A stretch of DNA of 36,939 nucleotides from Flammeovirgaceae bacterium (lineage in GTDB: Bacteria; Bacteroidota; Bacteroidia; Cytophagales; Cyclobacteriaceae). The position numbers and the translations under genes were made by a program. The notes under the pieces were generated by a model, which was given only the letters and a program-made list of their open reading frames with translations, searched no databases and had not been told where the DNA came from. Numbering within the stretch: the first letter of the stretch is position 1; the number at the start of each line of letters is the position of its first letter. Below, piece after piece: positions 24,941-32,470 of the stretch. Location: contig JAIYCV010000006.1 of NCBI GenBank assembly GCA_027487845.1, positions 1-36,939 of the forward strand, given 5' to 3'.

Positions 24941-26101
24941 ATGGACTTAACGATCCTCTTCTCCCCGATAGATGAAACAATTTATAATGCGGAATACCCC
25001 GCTAATTCCTTTTTTAGGAGCATTAGGGTTTACGGTGAAAAAATGCCCGATTATAAAAATGCACAGTTGGCTATTATTGGGTTAGTTGAGGAACGTGGAA
25101 CTACCTCAAATTTGGGTTGTGGAAAAGGGGCCGATGAGATAAGAAAAAAGTTATTTCATCTAAAGAAAGGAACAGGCAAATACAACATTGTTGACCTGGG
25201 TAATCTGCAACTTGGTATTGATCTAGAAGAAACATATGTGCGCATAAGTGAAGTGTGCCGAATGTTATTGGAAAGTAATGTGCTGCCCATTTTAATTGGA
25301 GGTTCTCACGACCTCGATTATGGCCAATACGCTGGCTACGAAGACATGGAGAAGCTGATCAGTTTGCTTAACGTGGATGCCTTTTTGGACTTAGAAGAAG
25401 GAAAAGGCATCGAGCCTTCGAAACAGCACATACACAAATTATTGTTGCACGAGCCGAATTACTTGTTTAGCTACACACACTTGGCCCACCAAAGCTATTT
25501 GGTCGATCCGTTGTCGGCCTCTATTTTAGAAAAGTTATATTTTGAAGCATACAGAATTGGCCAGTTGCGAACCAATCTTTCGGAGATGGAACCCGCTATT
25601 CGAAATGCCGATATGTTATCCTTTGATATTACAGCAATAAAAAGCAGTGATGCGCCCGGCAATGCCAATGCGCTGCCCTTCGGTTTAACTGGTGAAGAGG
25701 CCTGCCAAATTTGTTGGTACGCAGGTCAAAATGAAAAGCTGAGTTCAGCAGGGTTCTATGAATACAATCCTGATAAAGATGACGAACGCAAAAAGACTGC
25801 CTCTGTAATTGCCACCATGATTTGGTATTTTATTGAAGGCTACTACCATCGGAAAAATGAAACTAATTTCAGGAGTAACGATTTTTTAAAGTACGTTGTC
25901 TCCATGCCAAGTAAGCCAGAAGTACTTACCTTCTTTAAGAGCAAGGTAAGCGAAAAATGGTGGCTTGAAATTGTAACCCACAAGCCCGGAGCAAAATACC
26001 CGCGCAACACCATAGTGCCGTGTAGCTATGCCGATTACCAAACGGCTAGCAAAGGAGAATTGCCGGACAGATACATCAGTGCTGTGGCCAAATTAGCATA
26101 G
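24941..26101 (+). CDS. Arginase/formimidoylglutamase-like protein with degenerate metal site
   Basis: A 386-residue protein of the ureohydrolase (arginase) fold. True members use two Mn ions held by His-Asp-His-Asp-Asp-Asp. Visible here: GGSHDLDYG (His123 kept), NVDAFLDL (Asp146 and Asp150 kept; the expected His at 148 is Phe), SFDITAIKSSDAPG (Asp229 kept; the expected Asp at 231 is Thr). In arginase numbering the two lost ligands (H126, D234) serve only Mn-B, so one metal could still bind. Bacteroidota homologues are often labelled formimidoylglutamase; that activity is doubtful here. No histidine-degradation genes are adjacent. The C-terminal 100 residues (after WYFIEGYYHRK) are an extension I do not recognise. 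It has its own promoter just upstream. Confidence 0.75.
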   Translation: MDLTILFSPIDETIYNAEYPANSFFRSIRVYGEKMPDYKNAQLAIIGLVEERGTTSNLGCGKGADEIRKKLFHLKKGTGKYNIVDLGNLQLGIDLEETYVRISEVCRMLLESNVLPILIGGSHDLDYGQYAGYEDMEKLISLLNVDAFLDLEEGKGIEPSKQHIHKLLLHEPNYLFSYTHLAHQSYLVDPLSASILEKLYFEAYRIGQLRTNLSEMEPAIRNADMLSFDITAIKSSDAPGNANALPFGLTGEEACQICWYAGQNEKLSSAGFYEYNPDKDDERKKTASVIATMIWYFIEGYYHRKNETNFRSNDFLKYVVSMPSKPEVLTFFKSKVSEKWWLEIVTHKPGAKYPRNTIVPCSYADYQTASKGELPDRYISAVAKLA

Positions 26102-26261
26102 GTTTAAAATCACGAATAGCCGCTTGTTAGATGGACGATTTTTTCGGCAAAGTATTTGAAAATCTTGATTTTCCTTTATTGACTGTTCCAATTAAGAAAT
26201 TTAAGAAAATAGATCTCTTACGAATTACTTTTCTGAAGGCAAGTATCTTACTCAGTATGAT

Positions 26262-26642
26262 TCAACTCTTTGCCAATCTGAAAATGAAGTACATCGGGTA
26301 GGTAAATAAAAATAAGTTGGGAAGCCACCACTGCAACTGAAAATCTCGCGTGATTGCCCAATATGAAATAGCCATAAGCCCAGATACGCTTGTCATCACC
26401 AATGAAATCAGCGCCCAGAATCTCCAGAACTCTTTTTTCTTGCCTCTTAAGTAAAGACTAAAAAGTCCAGAACCCGAGATGGCCATATCGAGAGGAAAAA
26501 AACTCCAGTTCCAAGCTACCAATATTGGGTTGGTATAATCGTTATACAAATAGGCCTCGTCTATCAAGTGAAATGCCGTGATCAGCCAATAAAAGATAAA
26601 CCCCAAATCGACCACAAGAAAAAATTTAGGCAAGTACTTCAT
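26262..26642 (-). CDS. YvaD/DUF5360-like membrane protein
   Basis: A 126-residue integral membrane protein with four predicted spans. The opening (VVDLGFIFYWLITAFHLI...YNDYTNPILVAWNWSFFPLDM) resembles the B. subtilis YvaD/DUF5360 family from memory. Function unknown. It follows the DUF2147 gene by 4 nt on the same strand, so the two form an operon. A 56-codon frame on the other strand (26131-26301) overlaps its 3' end and is not accepted as a gene. Confidence 0.65.
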   Translation of the reverse strand: MKYLPKFFLVVDLGFIFYWLITAFHLIDEAYLYNDYTNPILVAWNWSFFPLDMAISGSGLFSLYLRGKKKEFWRFWALISLVMTSVSGLMAISYWAITRDFQLQWWLPNLFLFTYPMYFIFRLAKS

Positions 26643-26646
26643 CGGG

Positions 26647-27081
26647 TTAATCTTTATCGTGGCTGCTTCTTTTCCAGGTTTCAGTTAGACCAAACGTTGG
26701 TAAACCCACATAACCAGTTAGCTCCAAGGTATTTTCGTTTACCAACTTTATCTGACTGTTATAGGTTTTCCCACTCTGCGGATCATAGATAGTACCTTTC
26801 CATTTTCCATCTGTATACGTAAGACCAGAAATGATTTCGAGGCCTTCTAATTTTCTGTTGCGCTTAGCCGGATCCGGATTTTCGGAATCGGTCAGCGGGT
26901 TACCTTTTTCGTCCACGGCAGGCGTAAACCAAATCATTTTGCCAAAATAGTGGGATTCCTTTTGATAGATTTCAATTTTTGCATCCTTATCGGAAGTAAG
27001 CCACACGCCTACGATGCGATTTGGTTGGGCGTTGACTTGCCCTGTCGAGATAATGATGCAGATGACGATTATTCTTTTCAT
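26647..27081 (-). CDS. Exported DUF2147 protein (intact copy)
   Basis: A 144-residue protein with a signal peptide (MKRIIVICIIISTGQVNAQ). The body is a DUF2147 domain: RIVGVWLTSDKDAKIEIYQ, YFGKMIWFTP, RKLEGLEIISGLTYTDGKWKG, IYDPQSGKTYNS, LELTGYVGLPTFGLTETW. DUF2147 proteins are exported and uncharacterised, probably lipocalin-like small barrels. A TTG five codons upstream is in frame; ATG 27081 starts the signal peptide properly. Its promoter carries paired direct repeats also found before the truncated paralogue at 31272-31619, pointing to control by a LytTR regulator. Confidence 0.85.
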   Translation of the reverse strand: MKRIIVICIIISTGQVNAQPNRIVGVWLTSDKDAKIEIYQKESHYFGKMIWFTPAVDEKGNPLTDSENPDPAKRNRKLEGLEIISGLTYTDGKWKGTIYDPQSGKTYNSQIKLVNENTLELTGYVGLPTFGLTETWKRSSHDKD

Positions 27082-27127
27082 GTTCTTTTTTGCCAAAGAT
27101 GAAAGAGTCAGTTCTTAGAAAGGGAGA

Positions 27128-27164
27128 GAAAATTACTGAAGCGTAGAATATGCGGACTGAAGCG
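27128..27164 (-). promoter_or_regulatory. DUF2147 promoter with paired 9-bp direct repeats (copy A)
   Basis: ACTGAAGCG occurs at 27135-27143 and 27156-27164 (21 bp apart, start to start). On the minus strand TAATTTTC (27135-27128), a near match to the -7 box, directly abuts the promoter-proximal repeat. The layout equals that at 31665-31702. Confidence 0.55.
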
Positions 27165-27176
27165 AAGGCCAGTCAC

Positions 27177-27269
27177 TCAAATACCCAACCATGTTTTGAA
27201 TTCAGGGGCGCTCTCGCGACTTACCAAAACTTCTTCTTTGGTAAGCATCCTAAGTAGCACCTTAATCTT
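27177..27269 (-). pseudogene. Remnant of a LytTR response regulator (last 30 codons)
   Basis: Read on the minus strand it gives KIKVLLRMLTKEEVLVSRES, then APEFKTWLGI and TGA. It matches 22 of 30 residues at the C-terminus of the intact regulator at 31709-32470 (KIKVLLTLPTKEEILVSRER, APEFKAWLAH). Homology stops abruptly at about 27270; the N-terminal part of the gene is gone. It sits upstream of DUF2147 exactly as the intact regulator does, so it is a decayed duplicate of that module. Confidence 0.85.
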
Positions 27270-27408
27270 TCTTACACAACGTTTTTGTATCTTTACTACG
27301 TTCTACGTTCGGTGTCGGACAGGTTTCGAAAGCCCTCAAACGAAAATACTCACGTATTGCGACATACTAAAACCGATGAAGAAGACAATATCAAACAAGA
27401 AATAGAAA

Positions 27409-27978
27409 ATGATATATAATGTATTTGAATCAGTTATAGGACATTTCCCTTTTCAGTACAAGGCAATGTTCGAAGGAATTTCAACAGTCCGTTATTTTGA
27501 AAAGGAAAATATTATTCTTGAACAAGGTAAATACTGTAATCATTTGTGGTTTATCAATAGCGGAGCAGTAAAAGCCAGTCAATTCATTGATGGAAATGAA
27601 CGAGTTTCTCATTTTTTTTTAAGTAATATGTTTTTCACTAACTATTATTGCTGGGTTACAAAAGACAAATCTGACATAACATTTAAAACTGTTGAGGAAT
27701 GTGAAATAATAGAAATTGATTATCCTGAACTTGAAATGCTATCATCACAGCATCACATTTTTGATAGAATTGGTAGAAAAATGGCAGAGAGAATATTTGT
27801 GCAAGAATATTTGCACAAAAAACTATTTATAAACTATACAGCCAAAGAGAGATATGAATATCTCGAAAAAGAACAACCTGAGATCTTTCAGCATTTTGCA
27901 CTAAGAGACATAGCCTCCTTTATTGGCATTACAGATGTTTCTCTAAGTAGAATAAGAAAAGATAGGCAGCGCAAATAA
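27409..27978 (+). CDS. Crp/Fnr family transcriptional regulator
   Basis: A 189-residue protein with an N-terminal cyclic-nucleotide-binding-like beta barrel (VRYFEKENIILEQGKYCNHLWFINSGAVKA) and a C-terminal winged helix (QHFALRDIASFIGITDVSLSRIRKD, the recognition helix region). The usual Fnr cysteines are absent, so there is probably no iron-sulfur cluster; the effector is unknown. Short Crp/Fnr proteins of this size are common in Bacteroidota and often act on adjacent genes. Here the likely targets are the tandem small membrane genes downstream. It lies immediately after the break in the LytTR remnant, at the left edge of an AT-rich block. Confidence 0.85.
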   Translation: MIYNVFESVIGHFPFQYKAMFEGISTVRYFEKENIILEQGKYCNHLWFINSGAVKASQFIDGNERVSHFFLSNMFFTNYYCWVTKDKSDITFKTVEECEIIEIDYPELEMLSSQHHIFDRIGRKMAERIFVQEYLHKKLFINYTAKERYEYLEKEQPEIFQHFALRDIASFIGITDVSLSRIRKDRQRK

Positions 27979-28019
27979 CGAACTTATCATTTGTTTAGTA
28001 GTTTCTTTTTGTTGACATG

Positions 28020-28027
28020 TAATTTTG
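28020..28027 (+). promoter_or_regulatory. -7 promoter element upstream of the small membrane gene cluster
   Basis: TAATTTTG is a full match to TAnnTTTG, about 120 nt before the first (truncated) gene copy at 28150. A TTG at the right distance is not clear. The rest of 27979-28149 shows no gene. Confidence 0.35.
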
Positions 28028-28149
28028 CACAGTTGTATTAAGTTAAATTTTATGTCGATAATAAGACTATTCACAACGACATTTTTGTTGTCAATTGTAG
28101 CTATCCAACTCAGCAAAAATAATTTCAATTAAATTAATCAATTAAAAAT

Positions 28150-28269
28150 ATGATAACTGCCACACTCTTTTTGAACATACTTGTTCTCATTCCCGTTTGC
28201 TTTGCGTTAGTAATGAATTTTGATAAAATGCAAAATAGCATTCGAACTGTTTTGTTCTATTCACTATAA
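28150..28269 (+). pseudogene. Truncated copy of the small membrane protein
   Basis: The frame encodes 39 residues, beginning MITATLFLNILVLIPVCFAL and going on to VMNFDKMQNS before diverging and stopping. The first ~28 residues closely match the intact protein at 28961-29320, and about 30 nt of upstream sequence (ATTTCAATTAAATTAAT) is also shared. Homology is lost after AAAATGCAAAA near 28230. Confidence 0.75.
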
Positions 28270-28318
28270 AGTTTTCAATAATTAATTGATACTAAATTAA
28301 AATTTAAACCAGAATAGT

Positions 28319-28660
28319 ATGATAAAAAGTTCTTTAATTTTAAACATCCTTGTATTAATACCAGTTTGTGCTGGTCTCGCTATCGATGCTGAATGGGCAA
28401 ATCATAGCTATGGTGTTTTTAGCCCTGCGCGTGGTATTTTGCTATCAATATACTTATCGATTTTGATTGCTTCGGTTACTTTGTACTTCAAAATGGATGT
28501 AAAATTTGTTGCTTCACTATTATTCATCCAGATTATTTATAAACTAACGACACCTTTTACTGTGGGAACAATTACTAATCCTGTTGTAATCAGCAACTTG
28601 TTTATTGCAGTATTTCATTCCTTGACATTGTACACTCTTAAAAAGAATGGAAAGTTGTGA
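28319..28660 (+). CDS. Small four-span membrane protein, copy 2
   Basis: A 113-residue membrane protein, about four spans: LILNILVLIPVCAGLAI, GILLSIYLSILIASVTLYF, VASLLFIQIIYKLTTPF, VVISNLFIAVFHSLTLYTL. It shares F-x-PARG, D-x-KF, FIQI-YK-x-TPFTV and NLF-A-FH with the copy at 28961, so they are paralogues. The family is not recognised; the name cannot be inferred. It lies downstream of the Crp/Fnr gene, which may control it. Confidence 0.7.
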   Translation: MIKSSLILNILVLIPVCAGLAIDAEWANHSYGVFSPARGILLSIYLSILIASVTLYFKMDVKFVASLLFIQIIYKLTTPFTVGTITNPVVISNLFIAVFHSLTLYTLKKNGKL

Positions 28661-28757
28661 ATTGGTTTTAAAAATTAGCTCATTTCTAGTTTATCCAAAA
28701 ACACGCCCGATTGTATTACAATGAAAATCAAAAAAACTTGATTAGTCAGATAAAAAT

Positions 28758-28898
28758 ATGCAAAAATCATTGTCTCTCACTAACAAAGTATTAAACGATG
28801 GTAGTCAGTGGCTTATCAATAGAAACAGCAAAGTTCTTGAGGCATATATATTGCCGAAAGGTATCACCCAAATCCATTTATGTCATTACCAAAACTAG
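28758..28898 (+). other. Possible 46-codon frame in the 300-bp gap before copy 3
   Basis: An ATG frame, beginning MQKSLSLTNKVLNDGSQWLI, ends at TAG 28898. No family is recognised and a second frame (28798-29034) overlaps it. The gap 28661-28960 otherwise holds only the duplicated upstream sequence of copy 3 (28926-28960). It could be residue of another decayed gene. Confidence 0.2.
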
Positions 28899-28960
28899 AA
28901 AAGTGATTACCCTGTCCAACCCAATAAAAACAATTTCAATTAAGTTAATTAATCAGTTAT

Positions 28961-29320
28961 ATGATAACCGTGTCACTCATTTTGAACATACTTGTTCTTA
29001 TTCCGTTTTGCTTTGCATTAATAATGGACTTTGAAAAAATGCAAAAAGTTGCAGGAATTTTTACACCCGCAAGAGGTGTATTAATTGCTATGTATCTTAC
29101 CATATTAACGGGTTCTACTCTTTTGCTTTTTTTTATGGATATGAAACTCGCATTCGCGCTTTTTTTTATTCAAATAGTGTATAAGGTGCTGACTCCATTT
29201 ACTGTAAAGACAATCAACAATCCGATTGTCATCACTAACTTATTTGTAGCACTTTTTCATCTTGTCACCATCTACACGATGATAAAAACTGATACACTTC
29301 ATTTCGATTTTTTACCATAA
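28961..29320 (+). CDS. Small four-span membrane protein, copy 3
   Basis: A 119-residue paralogue of the protein at 28319-28660, with the same four-span layout and the motifs FTPARGVLIAMYL, FFIQIVYKVLTPFTV and NLFVALFHL. Its upstream region and first 28 codons are nearly identical to the truncated copy at 28150, 811 bp away, so it is the probable parent or sister of that fragment. Function unknown. It lies 43 nt before the GH3 gene on the same strand. Confidence 0.7.
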   Translation: MITVSLILNILVLIPFCFALIMDFEKMQKVAGIFTPARGVLIAMYLTILTGSTLLLFFMDMKLAFALFFIQIVYKVLTPFTVKTINNPIVITNLFVALFHLVTIYTMIKTDTLHFDFLP

Positions 29321-29363
29321 TAAAAAGCACAACTGTACAAGTATTAATTAACACAATAAAACC

Positions 29364-31265
29364 ATGAACAACCAACTGAAAAAGCAAATCACATTGGCCC
29401 TTCTTTTAGGCGGAGTGGGGTCCTTAGCGCTGATGGGCTGGATCGTTTCTCCGTCAACCGCTTACCGCGACCTCAATAAAAATGGTCGGATGGATGTGTA
29501 TGAAGATGCATCGCAGCCAGTAGAAGCTCGCGTCACTGATTTATTGGCACAGATGAACCTCGAAGAGAAGGCAGGCATGATGTTTATCAGCGGTACTCGG
29601 ATCAATGATGACGGCTCATTGGACGATGTGCCAGGCAAAGGAATGTTTGCACGCATGCCGCAGGCGAATAAGTTGATTGAAGAAAAGAAAATTACACACG
29701 TCAATATTTGGGCAGCACCTCCTACACGGCCACTCGCCATTTGGAATAACAATGTGCAGAAGGCAGCCGAAAACTCCCGCTTGGGAATTCCGGTTTCGAT
29801 TGCTTCTGATCCACGTCACTATTTTAGTAACAATATTTTCGCCATGGCGGCCAACGAGTTTTCACAATGGCCAGAGCAATTAGGTTTTGCTGCCCTTAAT
29901 GATGAAAAACTGATGCGGCAATTTGGAGATATTGCACGGCAGGAGTATTTGGCGGTGGGTATTCGTGTGGCGCTACATCCCATGGCTGATTTAGCTACCG
30001 AACCACGTTGGCCCCGCATCAGCGGTACGTTCGGTGAAGATGCCAAGCTTTCTGCCCGAATGGTGAAAGCGTACATCCTCGGTTTTCAGGGAGAGAAATT
30101 AGGTAACACCAGTGTTGCTACCATGACGAAACACTTCTCGGGTGGTGGCCCTCAAAAAGAAGGCCTCGACTCGCACTTTGAGTTTCATAAAGGACAAGTG
30201 TATCCAGGCAAGAACTTCAATTACCATTTGATTCCTTTTGAGGCAGCCTTTGAAGCGAAGACAGCCTCGATCATGCCTTACTATGGAATTCCGATGGATC
30301 AGAGCAGCGAGAATGTAGGCTTTGGCTTTAACAAAGACATGATCACCAAATTGCTGCGCGAAAAGTACAAATTCGATGGTGTGGTTTGCACCGACTGGGG
30401 ATTGATTACCGATGTAAACATGGGTATTGCAGTATGGCCTGCACGCGCGTGGGGTGTAGAGTCGCTCAGCGAGTTGGGTCGTGTGAAGAAAGTAATCGAT
30501 GCCGGATGTGATCAGTTTGGTGGCGAGAACCGACCTGAGCTGATTATTCAATTAGTGAAAGAAGGAAAAATAACGGAAACTCGAATTGATCAATCGGTGA
30601 GACGCTTGTTGCGTCAAAAATTTGAACTGGGATTATTTGAGAATCCGTATGTAGATGTAGAACAAGCAACCAAAACGGTAGGTAAGCCGGAATGGAAAAA
30701 ATTAGGTGAGATCACGCAACGCAGATCATTCACCTTATTGAAGAACGACAAAAATGCGTTGCCATTGGCATCTGGTAAATTCAAAATTTATGTCAAAAAT
30801 ATAGATCCAAAAGTAGCTGCGAACTATGGTACCATAGTGAGTAAACCGGAGGAAGCAGATTTTGCTATTCTGCGATTGTCTGCTCCATGGATTCCGTTCG
30901 AGACTAAAAATCCGTTAGCCCTTGGTTTTCATCATGGCGATTTGGATTTCAAAGGTGCACAAAAAGACAGCATCGTACAGTTGTTAAAAACAGTTCCCAC
31001 CATTGTCGATATTTACCTCGATCGTCCTGCGGTGATTCCTGAAATTAGCCACGAAGCAAGAGGCCTCTTTGTAAATTTTGGTGCCAGCGATGCAGCATTG
31101 CTGGATGTTGTTTTCGGGAAAGCAAAACCGGAAGGAAAATTGCCTTTTGAACTCCCTTCATCAATGGAAGCGGTGCGGAATCAAAAAGAAGATGTGCCTT
31201 ATGATTCCAAAGATCCTTTATACAAGTTTGGTTTCGGATTAAATTATTCAGCTAAGAAAAATTAA
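29364..31265 (+). CDS. Glycoside hydrolase family 3 protein
   Basis: A 633-residue exported GH3 enzyme, probably a beta-glucosidase-type exo-hydrolase. Residues of about 8-27 form a signal peptide or anchor. A calcium-loop-like YRDLNKNGRMDVYED follows, then the (beta/alpha)8 domain: VTDLLAQMNLEEKAGMMF, RLGIPVSIASDPRH, RVALHPMADLATEPRWPRISGTFGED, TKHFSGGGPQ, and the nucleophile Asp in FDGVVCTDWG. A short GH3-C domain (RRSFTLLKNDKNALPL...) ends the protein; there is no fibronectin-III domain, so it is shorter than BglX (about 750). Its codons look more GC-rich than the small genes before it. The stop is 7 nt from the truncated DUF2147 stop on the other strand. Confidence 0.85.
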   Translation: MNNQLKKQITLALLLGGVGSLALMGWIVSPSTAYRDLNKNGRMDVYEDASQPVEARVTDLLAQMNLEEKAGMMFISGTRINDDGSLDDVPGKGMFARMPQANKLIEEKKITHVNIWAAPPTRPLAIWNNNVQKAAENSRLGIPVSIASDPRHYFSNNIFAMAANEFSQWPEQLGFAALNDEKLMRQFGDIARQEYLAVGIRVALHPMADLATEPRWPRISGTFGEDAKLSARMVKAYILGFQGEKLGNTSVATMTKHFSGGGPQKEGLDSHFEFHKGQVYPGKNFNYHLIPFEAAFEAKTASIMPYYGIPMDQSSENVGFGFNKDMITKLLREKYKFDGVVCTDWGLITDVNMGIAVWPARAWGVESLSELGRVKKVIDAGCDQFGGENRPELIIQLVKEGKITETRIDQSVRRLLRQKFELGLFENPYVDVEQATKTVGKPEWKKLGEITQRRSFTLLKNDKNALPLASGKFKIYVKNIDPKVAANYGTIVSKPEEADFAILRLSAPWIPFETKNPLALGFHHGDLDFKGAQKDSIVQLLKTVPTIVDIYLDRPAVIPEISHEARGLFVNFGASDAALLDVVFGKAKPEGKLPFELPSSMEAVRNQKEDVPYDSKDPLYKFGFGLNYSAKKN

Positions 31266-31271
31266 AACGCA

Positions 31272-31619
31272 TTATGAAATCCAGAAGATTCTTTCTACAA
31301 AAATTTTGCCGCTCTCCGGATCACAGATGTTTCCTTTCCATTTACCATCATTGTAAACAAGGTTCCAAATGATTTCTAAGCCGCGTAACAGCCGACTGCG
31401 TTTTGATGAATCCTGATTCTGTGTATATGTCAGCGGCTTACCTTGTTCATCGCGATTCATTTCCAGCCAAAAGATTGTGTCCTGAAAATTTTTTCCGCCT
31501 TGAATAATTTGAATTTTTGCGCTCTTATCGGCTGAAACACAAACACCCACTATTCTATTGGATTGTGCGGTAAGCGATGTCAGTGTGAAAAAGAAAAGGA
31601 TGGTAAGCAGGCGTTTCAT
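31272..31619 (-). pseudogene. Truncated DUF2147 protein (second copy)
   Basis: A 115-residue frame with signal peptide (MKRLLTILFFFTLTSLTAQ) and the first two-thirds of DUF2147: NRIVGVCVSADKSAKIQI, LLRGLEIIWNLVYNDGKWKGN, CDPESGK. After SGK it reads IFVERIFWIS and stops, losing the roughly 30 C-terminal residues (the LELTGYVG and TETW region) of the intact copy at 26647. The break is against the GH3 gene end, so the tail was probably lost when that block arrived. It may still be expressed from the promoter at 31665-31702. Confidence 0.7.
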
Positions 31620-31664
31620 ATTTTTTTAGACAAATATGGGCAAGCCTCTAGGCAATAGATCCTA

Positions 31665-31702
31665 CAAACTTACCGAAGCGAGTGAATTTCACAACCGAAG
31701 CG
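31665..31702 (-). promoter_or_regulatory. DUF2147 promoter with paired 9-bp direct repeats (copy B)
   Basis: ACCGAAGCG occurs at 31672-31680 and 31694-31702, 22 bp apart. On the minus strand a TTG (31694-31692), a 19-nt spacer and TAAGTTTG (31672-31665) form a complete promoter overlapping the repeats. Two 9-bp direct repeats about 12-13 bp apart is the layout used by LytTR-domain regulators such as AgrA; the adjacent gene encodes one. Confidence 0.65.
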
Positions 31703-31708
31703 TATAGT

Positions 31709-32470
31709 CTAGTGTGCCAACCATGCTTTAAACTCTGGTGCCCGCTCGCGACTTACTAAGATTTCTTCTTTGGTTGGTAAAGTCAGCAGCACTTTAATCT
31801 TGCCATTGAAATGTTGGTGGTTGCTTTTTATGGAGCTGAAAGAAATAATGAATTGCCTGTTAGCCCTGAAAAAAAACTGCGGATCAAGTTGGCTCTCCAG
31901 CTCTTCCATGTTTTGATCTAAAATAAACATTTCGCCCGTCCGTGTATAGAGGTGCGATGTTTTGTTCTCACTATGAATAAACGCGATGTTGTCTGTAGGA
32001 ATACTTTTCAACTCATCGCGAAAATGAACTAACAATCTGGTACGATAGATTTTTTCCTGATTGGTAACTTGCTTGATTAGTTTCTCAAAATCCCAAGCCG
32101 ACTGTTCATTACTCCTAAAAAGTGTTTTGTATTTTTCAATCGCTTTGCCGAGCTCCTCCGCTTTCACCGGCTTTAGTAAATAGTCGATGCCATTTACTTT
32201 AAATGCCTCAATGGCATACTGATCAAATGCCGTGGTAAAAATAATTGGTTTAATCATTTTCACCTGCCGAAAAATAGCTAAGCTTAGTCCATCGGAAAGC
32301 TGAATATCGCTGATAACTAAATCATAATCCGTATTGGATTGAAACCAGCCGATGGCACTTTCTACCGCATCGAAGTGCGCCACCATCGCTGCGTTTGGGG
32401 CAACTTCTTCGATCATCCTCTTCAAATGCCGAAGAGCAGGTTGTTCATCTTCTAACAAAACCAGTTTCAT
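31709..32470 (-). CDS. LytTR-family response regulator
   Basis: A 253-residue two-component regulator. Receiver domain, residues 1-120: acidic pocket Glu7-Asp8 (LLEDEQPA), phosphorylated Asp55 (VISDIQLSDG), Thr in FTTAFDQYA, Lys in LLKPVKAEE. Linker, then LytTR DNA-binding domain (about 150-253: RLLVHFRDELKSIPTDNIAFIHSENKTSHLYT... FFRANRQFIISFSSI). The start overlaps the kinase stop by 4 nt. The probable target is its own neighbour, the DUF2147 promoter at 31665-31702, and the matching site at 27128-27164. Confidence 0.92.
   Translation of the reverse strand: MKLVLLEDEQPALRHLKRMIEEVAPNAAMVAHFDAVESAIGWFQSNTDYDLVISDIQLSDGLSLAIFRQVKMIKPIIFTTAFDQYAIEAFKVNGIDYLLKPVKAEELGKAIEKYKTLFRSNEQSAWDFEKLIKQVTNQEKIYRTRLLVHFRDELKSIPTDNIAFIHSENKTSHLYTRTGEMFILDQNMEELESQLDPQFFFRANRQFIISFSSIKSNHQHFNGKIKVLLTLPTKEEILVSRERAPEFKAWLAH

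Noticed and set aside
26131..26301. A 56-codon plus-strand frame starting MDDFFGKVFENLDF
   Set aside because: It overlaps the 3' end of the YvaD-like gene, has no recognisable family and no clear promoter. It may be a chance frame.
27196..27405. A 69-codon plus-strand frame
   Set aside because: Its first third is antisense to the LytTR remnant and it ends just before the Crp/Fnr gene; it has no family features.
28798..29034. A 78-codon plus-strand frame
   Set aside because: It runs into the start of the small membrane gene at 28961 in another frame and has no family features.
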